Positions 7,990 to 16,214 of a DNA stretch of 38,705 nucleotides are shown here, in pieces; positions within the stretch are counted from its first letter, which is position 1; the number at the start of each line of letters is the position of its first letter. The DNA comes from Steroidobacter sp. (GTDB lineage Bacteria; Pseudomonadota; Gammaproteobacteria; Steroidobacterales; Steroidobacteraceae), in contig NZ_JAEUPY010000165.1 in assembly GCF_016790065.1 (NCBI RefSeq), positions 1 through 38,705 of the forward strand, in the 5' to 3' direction. The notes under the pieces were generated by a model. It searched no databases. It was given only the letters and a program-made list of their open reading frames with translations, and was not told the origin of the DNA. The translations under genes were made by a program, and so were the position numbers.

Positions 7990-8696
7990 CCGACGCTCCG
8001 CAGATTGATGCGACCCGCATGCTCGAACAGTTTGCCGCCGTCCAATTGCAGCGAACGATCTGCGATAGGCAGCACGCGCGGATCGTGAGTCACCAGCAAC
8101 ACCGCACACGATGTGCGACGCGCCGCCTCTTTAATCGACTCAATCACGGCCGCTGCGGAAGCATTGTCGAGTGATGCGGTCGGCTCATCAGCAAGAATCA
8201 GTTCGGGACTGCGCACGAGTGCGCGAGCCACTGCCACTCGTTGTCGTTCACCACCGGACAACTCTTCGGGGAACGCATCGACGCGCGACAACAACCCCAA
8301 CGATTCCAACGCCGCCTCCGCCATGGACTCGGCCTGCGCCGGCGGAAAGCGCCCCAACAGCGACATCACCACATTCTGGCCCGCGGTCAGCGCATCGATC
8401 AGATTGTGGGATTGGAAAACAAAACCGATCGAGCCGCGCAACTCTCGTTGTTGGTCGGCGCTGAGGCCGTTGAGACCTCGACCCGCGACCGACACTTCGC
8501 CTTCCTGCACCGAGCGCAACGCGCCGCAAAGAGTCAGCAGCGTGGTCTTACCTGAGCCCGACGGCCCACCGATCACGACCACCTCGCCCGGAGCAACAGT
8601 GAGATCCACGGCACGCAGAATTTGACGTCGCTGCTCACCCTCGCCATACGAGTGCGACAAGCCGCGAATGGAGATGACAGGCGGCGCGGCGCTCAA
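7986..8696 (-). CDS. ABC transporter ATPase, DevA/LolD-like
   Basis: A 236-residue ATPase with Walker A GGPSGSGKTT (43-52), Q-loop Gln95, signature LSGGE (146-150), Walker B LILADE (166-171) and the switch His in VTHD. It belongs with the permease and fusion protein encoded just upstream, forming a DevBCA-type exporter. The most likely start is the TTG at 8696, which overlaps the permease stop (TTGA). No ATG lies near the expected beginning, and codons further upstream run out of frame through the permease gene. Translation is probably coupled on both sides, with TTGA at its start and GTGA at its end. Confidence 0.93.
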   Translation of the reverse strand: MSAAPPVISIRGLSHSYGEGEQRRQILRAVDLTVAPGEVVVIGGPSGSGKTTLLTLCGALRSVQEGEVSVAGRGLNGLSADQQRELRGSIGFVFQSHNLIDALTAGQNVVMSLLGRFPPAQAESMAEAALESLGLLSRVDAFPEELSGGERQRVAVARALVRSPELILADEPTASLDNASAAAVIESIKEAARRTSCAVLLVTHDPRVLPIADRSLQLDGGKLFEHAGRINLRSVG

Positions 8697-9844
8697 AACA
8701 ACTCCGAAAGATCGCTGCGACGTAGACGCCGAATGGCCAACACGCCAGCGAGCGCACACGACCCCAGAATGACGATGTACACGCCGATCACGCGCTCTAC
8801 AGTCATCACGAGCGGTACCAGGGTGAGATGGGTCGCGCCGAGGTAAACGCCGGCGGCCAGGGCGAACCCCACGGGATACGCCAGCGATGACAGCAGCCAG
8901 GCTTTCTCGAACGTCAGTCGATGAAAGAAGCTGTCCGGATAGCCGATGGCCTTGAGCGTGGCGTACTGACGCAGATTCTCGGAGATGTCGGAGTACAAGA
9001 TCTGGTACGCGCTGACACAACCGACCAGCAAACTCAGGATCAGCACGGTTTTGAAAATGAACCCGGCGGGCGTGGTACTGCGCCAGTATTTTTGCTCACG
9101 CTCGTTCAGTTCAGCGTGCGTCATTGCAAGCACATCCGGCGGCAGCACAGAGCGCAGCCGCGCGAGGACTTCATCTACATTCTCGCCGGGCGAGATCTTC
9201 AGAAGCCCGATATCGACCAAGCCCGGCCGTCGCGCTGGAAACAAGCGATCGAAACCTTCGGCAGTGACGATGGCAGTCCCGTCCGCGCTGAACGACGCTC
9301 CCATCGCAAATAGATCGACGATACGCACGCGTTGATTGGCGATCTCAGTCTGCACCTCACCGCGACCGAACAACTCGGCGATGGGCCCGAACTCGGGGCG
9401 GGAGCGCGAGTCGAACACGATCTCATCCGGCTCCCGCAACGCTTCGGCCTTGCGCTGCCAGCCTTCGTTTGCAAACACATTGCCGTTGCGACTCACGCCG
9501 ACGACATACACATTGCGATTCACGCGCGTCACCGGATTCTTGAACGGTGCGATGCCGAGGCGCACTGAGGAGAACGACTTCACGCCAGGCACGGACAGCG
9601 ACTGATACAACCGTCGCTCGCTGAACTGCGCCGGCAGCACCATGAATTGATACTGCGGACTGATCAGCGCCACATCGGCATCGAACTCTTGAAATAGACG
9701 CGTGGCGCTACGAAACAGCGAATCCTCGAAACCCATCTGCCCGAGAATGCCCAGCGTCGACACGGCGATCCCCGCCACCGCGATCAGCAACCGTCGCGGC
9801 TGCTTGGTCAGCTGCAGAAAGGCGATGGGCACACCGGGATTCAT
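8693..9844 (-). CDS. ABC transporter permease, DevC family (FtsX/MacB fold)
   Basis: A 383-residue permease with an N-terminal membrane segment near residues 18-35, a large periplasmic domain, and three further membrane segments in the last 130 residues. The opening PIAFLQLTKQPRRLLIAVAG and the following FEDSLFRSATRLFQEFDADV and VALISPQYQF resemble DevC proteins of cyanobacteria rather than generic MacB. In cyanobacteria the DevBCA exporter works with a TolC-like channel to deliver heterocyst glycolipids. Here the cargo is unknown. The ATG at 9842-9844 overlaps the stop of the fusion-protein gene (ATGA). No outer-membrane channel gene is in the window. Confidence 0.92.
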   Translation of the reverse strand: MNPGVPIAFLQLTKQPRRLLIAVAGIAVSTLGILGQMGFEDSLFRSATRLFQEFDADVALISPQYQFMVLPAQFSERRLYQSLSVPGVKSFSSVRLGIAPFKNPVTRVNRNVYVVGVSRNGNVFANEGWQRKAEALREPDEIVFDSRSRPEFGPIAELFGRGEVQTEIANQRVRIVDLFAMGASFSADGTAIVTAEGFDRLFPARRPGLVDIGLLKISPGENVDEVLARLRSVLPPDVLAMTHAELNEREQKYWRSTTPAGFIFKTVLILSLLVGCVSAYQILYSDISENLRQYATLKAIGYPDSFFHRLTFEKAWLLSSLAYPVGFALAAGVYLGATHLTLVPLVMTVERVIGVYIVILGSCALAGVLAIRRLRRSDLSELF

Positions 9845-10902
9845 TGCTGAATGGCCACGGTCACGCGTGCATTGATGAAGCGCTCCAGCTGTTCCGGCCG
9901 ATCCGCTCGGACTCTGACTTGCACCACGCGCGAGTCGATGAATGCTGTCGGATCGTTACGAAATGTTTCTCGCGCGCCGACCAGGTAGCCGATGTCATCC
10001 ACGGTGCCGCTGACTGCTTCGGGCAGAGCATCGCCCGTGATGGTTACTTTCTGGCCGACGCGGGCACGGCCGATGTCTTCTTCCATCACTTCGGCGGCGA
10101 CAAACATTTCCGAAGTCCGGCCGAACGAAAGCACGCCCGCAGTACCGACACTCTGCCCCGGATGCGCGTGAACTTGCAGGATGCGCCCGTCGGCCGGAGC
10201 GCGCACCACTGTCGCCTCGAGCCGCGAACGGATCTCTTGAACCTCCGACTCGGCGGCACGGCACTCTGCATCGGCGACGGCCAGATCGGCAGGACGCACC
10301 GTGGATAAGCTGCTGAGCCGGGCACGCTTGGCCTGCAGAGCCTGAGTCGCGACCGCCAGGCGGGATTCCTGAGCTTCCAGGGTCGCGAGCGACACCATGC
10401 GGTCCTGCTGAAGCTTTTTAACTCGCTGTGTTTCCGCCTCGACGTAGGCCAGCGAAGTCTCATCGCTCAGCACCTCGGCGCGCAGAGCATCCACGTCGTC
10501 CGCCTTGCCGCCCGCTTTCAGGGCAGCCAGCCTTGCTTTGGCAACAGCAAGCTTCCGCTCGCGCACCGCAAGCGCGGCTTCGAGCTCGGCCCGACCTCGC
10601 AAGGTCGCCAGCACCTGGCCTTGCTTGACCCAATCGCCCCGCTTCACCAGTAGCTCGGTGACGATGGCGTGACCTGCTTCAAAAGAGGGCGCGGCGATAT
10701 CGATCACGCCGTCCAGGGGCTGCACACGACCCGGCGCAGTAATCGAATTCCTACGAGGACCTTCATTCGTTGTGCTGACAGCGGTCGCGTCGGACTTGTC
10801 GATGAAGCGAGCCAACCCGGTGAGCACCACGGTGGCCAATAGCAAGGCGCTCACCAGCCAGTGCAACTGACGATAGCGACTCAAGTCGGCAGCTAGTCTC
10901 AT
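9841..10902 (-). CDS. Membrane fusion protein of a DevBCA-type ABC exporter (DevB/HlyD family)
   Basis: A 353-residue periplasmic adaptor. It has one membrane segment near residues 14-32, a lipoyl-like half motif (APGRVQPLDG through VKRGDWVKQGQVLATL), a long coiled-coil hairpin (about 115-220, rich in Ala, Glu, Arg and Leu), the second lipoyl half (VVRAPADGRILQVHAHPGQSV) and a beta-barrel end (RVRADRPEQLERFINARVTVAI). These are the standard parts of a fusion protein linking the permease to an outer-membrane channel. It is the first gene of the operon. The 235 bp upstream, shared with the divergent oxidoreductase gene, should hold the promoter. Confidence 0.93.
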   Translation of the reverse strand: MRLAADLSRYRQLHWLVSALLLATVVLTGLARFIDKSDATAVSTTNEGPRRNSITAPGRVQPLDGVIDIAAPSFEAGHAIVTELLVKRGDWVKQGQVLATLRGRAELEAALAVRERKLAVAKARLAALKAGGKADDVDALRAEVLSDETSLAYVEAETQRVKKLQQDRMVSLATLEAQESRLAVATQALQAKRARLSSLSTVRPADLAVADAECRAAESEVQEIRSRLEATVVRAPADGRILQVHAHPGQSVGTAGVLSFGRTSEMFVAAEVMEEDIGRARVGQKVTITGDALPEAVSGTVDDIGYLVGARETFRNDPTAFIDSRVVQVRVRADRPEQLERFINARVTVAIQQ

Positions 10903-10977
10903 ACGCGGGGTTCCTTGTTCTTGCCTGCGAGTTCGGTCCGTTACTCACGAGGTGGCCTAGAACTTAAGTGGCCGCGC

Positions 10978-11017
10978 TAAAAAAAGAAAGCTCCAGACGC
11001 CTGGTTGTCGCGGGAGC
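10978..11017. promoter_or_regulatory. Inverted repeat with an A/T tract; possible SD-masking or terminator hairpin
   Basis: AGCTCC (10990-10995) pairs with GGAGCT (11012-11017) around a 16-nt loop. On the minus strand the stem is followed by TTTCTTTTTTT, as in an intrinsic terminator, although no minus-strand gene ends just before it. On the plus strand the right arm contains GGGAG, a good ribosome site 7 nt before an ATG at 11023, so the hairpin could hide it. The same AAAGCTCCAG start of the stem recurs in the terminator after the oxidoreductase gene (12156). Confidence 0.35.
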
Positions 11018-11022
11018 TACGA

Positions 11023-11376
11023 ATGACGGAATTCTTTACTGCGAAGGCATGGGCGGCCTTGGCCGAGGATAAAGCCATTGCGACAGCGGCTCGGAACATG
11101 GAAGCTCCCGACGCGCACATAGGAAACGAGCGTCATCATGCAACTGACATTTGTACTGAGCTTGTTTGTATTTCTGCTCGCACCATTCGCCGAGGCCGAA
11201 ACGGCGCCGGCGCAAATGCGAGCACTGCTGATGACCGGCTACGGCGCATCGGACGTACTGCGCGTGGAGCGCGTTGCGGTGCCGACCCCAGCGAGCGGCG
11301 AAGTGCGAATTCGCATTCACGCAGCCAGCGTGAACCCCATCGATTGGAAGATCCGCTCGGGCAAGCTGCAACGTAA
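11023..11376 (+). other. Short reading frame with a strong ribosome site, doubtful gene
   Basis: ATG at 11023 with GGGAG 7 nt upstream opens a frame starting MTEFFTAKAWAALAEDK. Only the first 38 codons lie outside the oxidoreductase gene. The rest overlaps it in another frame and reads as Arg-rich nonsense, so a full 117-residue product is unlikely to be selected. The first ten residues recall the start of small cupin proteins (EFFTAKAWGAL), so it may be a broken gene end or a leader reading frame that influences translation of the oxidoreductase. Confidence 0.2.
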
Positions 11377-12148
11377 CTACAGCGTCGATCTTCCCTATAT
11401 TCCGGGTCGTGACGTAGCTGGCACCGTGGATGCAATCGGTGCCGGCGTCACACGCTGGAAAGTTGGTGACGCTGTATTCGCAGTCACTAGTGGTGGCGGC
11501 CTCGCTGAATATGTAATCGCGCCAGCAGATAACATTGCGGCCAAACCAGCCAAGCTGAGTTTCGAAGAGGCAGCAGGCATTCCCACTGCGTCGTTGGCGG
11601 CGTGGCGAACGCTAATTACCAATGGCGATATCAAACGTGGCCAACGCGTGCTGATTCATGGCGGCGCGGGTGGCGTCGGCAGCACAGCGGTACAACTCGC
11701 CCACTGGCGAGGAGCGCATGTGATCGCCACCGCCTCGGAACGCAATCACGACTATTTGAAATCCATCGGTGCCGATGAAGTCATCGACTACCGCACCACT
11801 CGTTTCGAGGATGTGGTCAAAGACGTGGACGTGGTGCTCGATAACGTCGGCGGCGATACGTTGCAACGCTCGCCGGCCGTGTTGAAAGAAGGGGGCACGC
11901 TACTGACCATCGTCGGTATGCCACCGGCGCAGGCCTGCAGCGAACGCAAGCTACGCTGCCCTACGCCAAGCACGGCGACCAAACAGAAGCCGGGCGAGGA
12001 ACTGGCGCAACTCGGCCAGCTGTTCGATAGCGGCGCGCTACAGATGAGCGTCGAGAAAGTGTTCCCGCTCGAGCAGGCGGCTCAAGCATTGGACCTGAGT
12101 GAAACAGGCCGGGCGCGCGGCAAGATCGTCGTGCGCGTGCTCGACTGA
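11138..12148 (+). CDS. NADPH:quinone oxidoreductase-like (zinc-free MDR) enzyme with a signal peptide
   Basis: A 336-residue medium-chain dehydrogenase/reductase of the quinone-oxidoreductase type. It has the GroES-like domain (VRIRIHAASVNPIDWKIRSG, then PYIPGRDVAGTVDAIG), the Rossmann motif HGGAGGVGSTAVQLA (174-188) and DVVLDNVGGDTL. There are no structural zinc cysteines in the usual place. It ends GKIVVRVLD, as the family does. Unusually, residues 1-20 (MQLTFVLSLFVFLLAPFAEA) look like a cleavable signal peptide placed before the normal family start at Met27 (MRALLMTGYG). An AGGAAA sequence about 12 nt before the ATG at 11138 supports that start, and none is seen before Met27. NADPH is not normally available in the periplasm, so either the cofactor use or the location is unusual. 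A strong terminator follows. Confidence 0.9.
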   Translation: MQLTFVLSLFVFLLAPFAEAETAPAQMRALLMTGYGASDVLRVERVAVPTPASGEVRIRIHAASVNPIDWKIRSGKLQRNYSVDLPYIPGRDVAGTVDAIGAGVTRWKVGDAVFAVTSGGGLAEYVIAPADNIAAKPAKLSFEEAAGIPTASLAAWRTLITNGDIKRGQRVLIHGGAGGVGSTAVQLAHWRGAHVIATASERNHDYLKSIGADEVIDYRTTRFEDVVKDVDVVLDNVGGDTLQRSPAVLKEGGTLLTIVGMPPAQACSERKLRCPTPSTATKQKPGEELAQLGQLFDSGALQMSVEKVFPLEQAAQALDLSETGRARGKIVVRVLD

Positions 12149-12155
12149 AAATAAA

Positions 12156-12189
12156 AAAGCTCCAGCAGGCTTGGGCCCGCTGGAGCTTT
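12156..12189. terminator. Bidirectional intrinsic terminator
   Basis: A perfect 11-bp stem, AAAGCTCCAGC (12156-12166) with GCTGGAGCTTT (12179-12189), with a 12-nt loop. A-rich sequence precedes it and T residues end it, so it can work on both strands. It separates the convergent oxidoreductase and AraC-type genes, starting 8 bp after the former's stop. Confidence 0.85.
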
Positions 12190-12202
12190 CAACGAACTAA
12201 GC

Positions 12203-13153
12203 TCAGGCCGCGGCGGCCCCGACCATGCCGCCCATGAAGGTCAGCGAATCGGCAGCACGACGGCACTCACGCGGCGTCACGCCGTGGAAGCGACGAAGCG
12301 CGCGGAACAACGTGGAGCGGGAGTCGAAGCCGACCACCTTCACGATGTCTTCCACCGCCAGCTCACTCCCCCGCAACAGTCGACCGGCGACCGTCGTACG
12401 CTTGCGCTGCAAGTACTCGTGCGGGGTCACGTCGTGGATGTGCTTGAACAGCCGCAAGAAGTGATGGCGCGACAGGAAGGCAGCGCGAGCCATGTCACCC
12501 AGCATCAACGGCTTGTCGAAGTTGGAATGAATGAAATCGGTGGCCAGCGACACCCGGCGCAGAATCTCGCGACGAGTGGCCGCCCGGCGCACCGGGACGC
12601 CGCGCGCCCGCTGCAACACATCCCGATGGCGCGCCAGCATGCGCTCCAGCAGGAACGCGAACTGTTCTTCGAACCACAGTGGATCGTTCAACCCCATCTC
12701 GCAATGGCGGCGAATGAACAGCAGCACCGGGGTGACCCCCTTGTCATGGGTCTGCAGGTGGGGAATGAAGGGCAAGCTCGATGAGCCTTGCACCTCGCCG
12801 TCGTCCAGCAAGCGATCCTCGGGAGTGAGCATCGCGCCGAGCACTTCTTCCGGCATGCCGCGACGGAACAGCACCGTCAGCACGTTGACCGGTTCCGAGC
12901 CGCGAATCCGAACCGCGGCGGGGCCGGAGGGAATCGGTAACCAGGTATCGTCATCGACGGCGATGCGCCGGTTGTCGAGCATGACTTCCTGACGCCCGCC
13001 CCAAGCGCCTAGCAGCGCAAAGCGTTCACCGTCCAGCGTGTAATCGGCGACCTGCGTGTGCAGGCTCACCACGGTATTTTCGGTGCTGGGCTGTCGCGCC
13101 AACGCCGCACTGAGATCACCACTCACCATCTCATGGGTTCGACGGAGAATCAT
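12203..13153 (-). CDS. AraC family transcriptional regulator
   Basis: A 316-residue regulator. The C-terminal 100 residues (about 205-300) carry the paired helix-turn-helix of the AraC family: MLGDMARAAFLSRHHFLRLF, the bridging TPHEYLQRKRTTVAGRLL, and the second unit VEDIVKVVGFDSRSTLFRAL ending in the family signature FHGVTPRECR. The N-terminal 190 residues are probably a cupin-like sensor; the ligand is not recognisable. The ribosome site GGGAGGGG sits about 8 nt before the ATG. The divergent upstream region is 500 bp long and no specific target can be assigned. The convergent oxidoreductase gene is a neighbour but not necessarily a target. Confidence 0.93.
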   Translation of the reverse strand: MILRRTHEMVSGDLSAALARQPSTENTVVSLHTQVADYTLDGERFALLGAWGGRQEVMLDNRRIAVDDDTWLPIPSGPAAVRIRGSEPVNVLTVLFRRGMPEEVLGAMLTPEDRLLDDGEVQGSSSLPFIPHLQTHDKGVTPVLLFIRRHCEMGLNDPLWFEEQFAFLLERMLARHRDVLQRARGVPVRRAATRREILRRVSLATDFIHSNFDKPLMLGDMARAAFLSRHHFLRLFKHIHDVTPHEYLQRKRTTVAGRLLRGSELAVEDIVKVVGFDSRSTLFRALRRFHGVTPRECRRAADSLTFMGGMVGAAAA

Positions 13154-13652
13154 CCCGTTACCCCTCCCCGTTGCTTAGCAGTCAACACCGGCCACAGCAC
13201 CGGCTTCACTGAGATCGCGACGGCGCCCTCACGGCACACCTCGCAACCCCACCCTAAAACCTGACACAGTCTGGAAATTGGCTCAGTTGCTACCATTTCC
13301 GCGCCATTCGGCGCCGGCTACAAGCGCTTTACGATGATCTGATTGCGGCACGCGACGAAAGGTTGCAGCGGTCTACTCACTTCAGTCAGGTGCGCCGTCA
13401 ATTACGCAATGAATGAGACAGAAGCCGGGACATTCGGCGGCTTGGTCGCCCTCTGTAACGACCCCAGTCCGATCCTAAAGTTGCAACGGCGCCACGCCAA
13501 TCACGAAGCGGGGCCATTGAGTGTCGAATTGGGGACATCCGTCCTAAAGACGGGTGAGTACGCGCGCGGGCGACACCCCTGACTCAAAAGAAGGTAAAAT
13601 CGCGCCCGCTTAGAACTTGTCCAACTTGGCCAATTTGGTAACCCCAGTCGCC
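13154..13652. other. Intergenic stretch between the AraC gene and a small gene
   Basis: About 500 bp without a supported gene. It must contain the promoters of the divergent AraC-type gene and of the small gene at 13653. A small hairpin CCGTC/GACGG with a 5-nt loop lies near 13540-13556, and a TAAAAT sequence that could be a -10 box lies near 13594. A 79-codon plus-strand frame crosses the region (13343-13582), but its sequence resembles no family and it has no ribosome site. Confidence 0.45.
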
Positions 13653-13895
13653 ATGCCCATCGCTCACGAACACAACCTGGCGCGGCCCATCCCGCGCGAC
13701 TGCGGCTTCGGCATTCGAGTCAAACTGCGCTCGACCGATCCGTTCAAGAACCTGGTGGGTGGCGATTGGACGCGCGAACACTGGTATGCGACCCGCGACG
13801 AGCGTGATCGCGCGCTGAAAGAGATGAGCGGCCGTTACGTGTACTTCCGCCCGGGCGACCGCCCGACCCTGGAGTTCGAGAAAGTCGACCGCTGA
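13653..13895 (+). CDS. Small conserved-looking hypothetical protein
   Basis: An 80-residue soluble protein rich in charged residues: MPIAHEHNLARPIPRDCGFG, then RVKLRSTDPFKNLVGGDW, and an end RYVYFRPGDRPTLEFEKVDR. I recognise no named domain. It has a balanced composition, high GC at third positions and a compact hydrophilic pattern like a real protein, and it fills the gap before the convergent patatin gene (stop 11 bp away). Two in-frame TTG codons upstream (13617 and 13635) are possible starts, but the ATG at 13653 is preferred. The mix of aromatic and basic residues would suit a small binding protein; this is a guess only. Confidence 0.7.
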   Translation: MPIAHEHNLARPIPRDCGFGIRVKLRSTDPFKNLVGGDWTREHWYATRDERDRALKEMSGRYVYFRPGDRPTLEFEKVDR

Positions 13896-13906
13896 GCCGC
13901 CTCGGC

Positions 13907-16156
13907 TCAGAACGTCCGACCCAGGAACAGGTAGAAAGCCTTCTCGCCTTCCTGGTCGTAGCCGGTGGCCAGGTACACCGGACCGAGCGGCGTATCCACG
14001 CCGAAAAACAGACTGGCGTTCTTGCGCAGGTCGCCGAAACTGGCGTCGCGACTATCCAGCCAGGTGTTGCCCGCCTCGAAGGACACGCCCGCATAGGCGG
14101 GCAGGTCGAGCACGCCCTCGCCGCCGCGCCCCACACGACGCTGATAGATGAGCCGGGCGATGCCGTAGTGAGGCCCCGCCAGGTAGCCGGGCGGCAGACC
14201 TGACAGGTTCAAGAAGCCACCCAGCGAGTAAAAATTCTCGGGGCGCGCGAACTCGGCGTCGGCGGTCGTGCCCGCATTCATCCAAAAGATGAAGGTGTGG
14301 CGATCGAACGAGCGCGCCACCAGCCACGAGGTTTCGAAGGCATCCAGGTTTTCGTTGGAGCCGATGTTGGTGCGCTCACCGCGCCACTCGAACTCGAACT
14401 GCTGACCGTGGCGTGGGAAGAAAATGCTATCGAGCCGGTCGTACGAGAACCGGGCGAAATAACCGCCGCGATCGAACTCAGCCACCGGCAACGTGGGATC
14501 GCCGATCAACACCCGCGCGCGCCCCGTGCCCCGGCGCATGCCGAGCCGCAGTTCACCCCAATTGGAAATCTCGCGACCGACGTCCAAGCCGCCCTGCAAG
14601 GTCCGCACGCGATATTCGGCCAGCAGATCTCGATTTTGCAGCTGGAACACGCTGCGCTCTTCGAAATCGATGCTGGGAGCGACGAAATAGCGGCTGGCCA
14701 GCGACAGCGGCTGATAGAACTCGGTGAAGAACTTGGGGTTGTTACCGATCTGGATGTCGGTGAGCCATTCGGCGCCCAAGGGGTTCAACTCGGTGGAAAT
14801 GAAACGTAGCGCCGCGTTGTAACGACTGGTGCCTTCGAAGTTGTCCTCGAGGTTCAAGCCGACGCGCACATAGTTCGGCCCCCAGCTCTTGCGTCGCAAG
14901 TCGAGCTCCAGCCCGGCCCGGCCGTCTTCTTCGATCAAGTTGTAATCGATGGACTCGAACCGATCCAACGCATACAGCGAAGACAACTGCGTACGCACCC
15001 GATCGGCATCCATGGGCTTGCCGACCAGGTTGTCCATGGTCGCCTTCACCAGCGCGTCGTATTCCTTGGAACGCGGATCGGCGCGCACGAACTCGATGGT
15101 CGGCAAGGTGCCATCACGCGGATTGCGCGTGGCCAGATATCTCACATAGTCATCCGGACTGAGCGCGAGCTTTTGCAACGACTCGGCGACATCTCGAGCG
15201 CCGGTTTCGCCGGCTCGTAAAGCTTGTGGCACGCGCCCGAAATCGGCGGAAGGAAAGCGACCCAGCGGCGGTTCGATCACGATGTCATTCGGGCCGAGCA
15301 ACGCACGCTGTTGCCGCGTCCGCCCGCGAATCAAGATGGCAAAGGCTTGATTAGTGACTTCGATGGGCGAGGTCAGATCTTCGCTCGCATACAGCGGGAA
15401 GCTCACATCGACGACGATCAACACGTCGACCTGCATGGCGCGAGCGATCTCGACGGGCAAGTTCTCCGTCAGCCCGCCATCCACCAACAACTTGCCGTCG
15501 CGCTCCACCGGCGCGAACACGCCCGGCGCCGACATACTGGCCCGCATCGCCGTGACCAGATCGCCGGAATCCATGATCACCGCCTCGCCGCTCTCCAGGT
15601 CGGTGGCCACGGCACGAAACGGAATGGGCAAACGATCAAAGCTTTGAATGGCAGCGACCGGCAGCGAGGCGCCACGCAACACCTGCTCCAACTTCTGTCC
15701 CTGCACCAACCCGCGCGGTAACACGAAGCCTTTGTCGGTCACGCCGAGCGCGTATCGCACCAGGAACTCGCGATCGTCCTGCTTGCGCCGGAAGCCCAGC
15801 TCTTCGCGCGGCGGCCGGTCGCGAAATGCGTCTTCCCAATTCACCGAGCGCAGCAGTTTTTCAATGTCAGCCACCGGCATGCCCGAGGCATACATGCCGC
15901 CGACCACCGCACCCATGCTGGTGCCGGCGATGGCATCGACGGGAATGCGCATCTCATCGAGCACTTTGAGCACGCCGACATGGGCCGCCCCGCGCGCGCC
16001 ACCACCGCTCAATACCAGGCCGATGCGCGGCCGAGCCTGCTCCGCCGACGCAGCCGGCGGCGACCAAAGCGACGACGCGCTGAGCGCCAGCACGATGAGT
16101 ATCGCGAGCGACGGCACCGTAAAGCGCCTGGCACGGCATCCGAGTTGGGCCTTCAT
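13907..16156 (-). CDS. Patatin-like phospholipase fused to a BamA-like barrel (PlpD type, type Vd autotransporter)
   Basis: A 749-residue protein with a signal peptide (cut near residue 38). The patatin domain has the oxyanion loop GGGARG (51-56), nucleophile Ser80 in GTSMG, and catalytic Asp226 in DGG. It is followed by a single POTRA-like domain (about 350-430, with RTQLSSLYALDRFESIDYN) and a C-terminal Omp85-like barrel ending in FYLFLGRTF with a terminal Phe, the signal read by the Bam complex. This is the layout of Pseudomonas PlpD, a secreted lipid hydrolase displayed by its own barrel. Expected activity is phospholipase A-type on lipids; no neighbour points to a specific target. Divergent from the quinoprotein gene with only 58 bp between the starts. 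Confidence 0.95.
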   Translation of the reverse strand: MKAQLGCRARRFTVPSLAILIVLALSASSLWSPPAASAEQARPRIGLVLSGGGARGAAHVGVLKVLDEMRIPVDAIAGTSMGAVVGGMYASGMPVADIEKLLRSVNWEDAFRDRPPREELGFRRKQDDREFLVRYALGVTDKGFVLPRGLVQGQKLEQVLRGASLPVAAIQSFDRLPIPFRAVATDLESGEAVIMDSGDLVTAMRASMSAPGVFAPVERDGKLLVDGGLTENLPVEIARAMQVDVLIVVDVSFPLYASEDLTSPIEVTNQAFAILIRGRTRQQRALLGPNDIVIEPPLGRFPSADFGRVPQALRAGETGARDVAESLQKLALSPDDYVRYLATRNPRDGTLPTIEFVRADPRSKEYDALVKATMDNLVGKPMDADRVRTQLSSLYALDRFESIDYNLIEEDGRAGLELDLRRKSWGPNYVRVGLNLEDNFEGTSRYNAALRFISTELNPLGAEWLTDIQIGNNPKFFTEFYQPLSLASRYFVAPSIDFEERSVFQLQNRDLLAEYRVRTLQGGLDVGREISNWGELRLGMRRGTGRARVLIGDPTLPVAEFDRGGYFARFSYDRLDSIFFPRHGQQFEFEWRGERTNIGSNENLDAFETSWLVARSFDRHTFIFWMNAGTTADAEFARPENFYSLGGFLNLSGLPPGYLAGPHYGIARLIYQRRVGRGGEGVLDLPAYAGVSFEAGNTWLDSRDASFGDLRKNASLFFGVDTPLGPVYLATGYDQEGEKAFYLFLGRTF

Positions 16157-16214
16157 CCGCGAAATTATAGAGCCAAAGCTTGTGACCTCGAACCTTCGCC
16201 GATAGGCTTTTTAC

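Noticed and set aside
13343-13582. A 79-codon plus-strand frame upstream of the small gene
   Set aside because: No ribosome site, no recognisable family, and it lies in a region needed for two divergent promoters.
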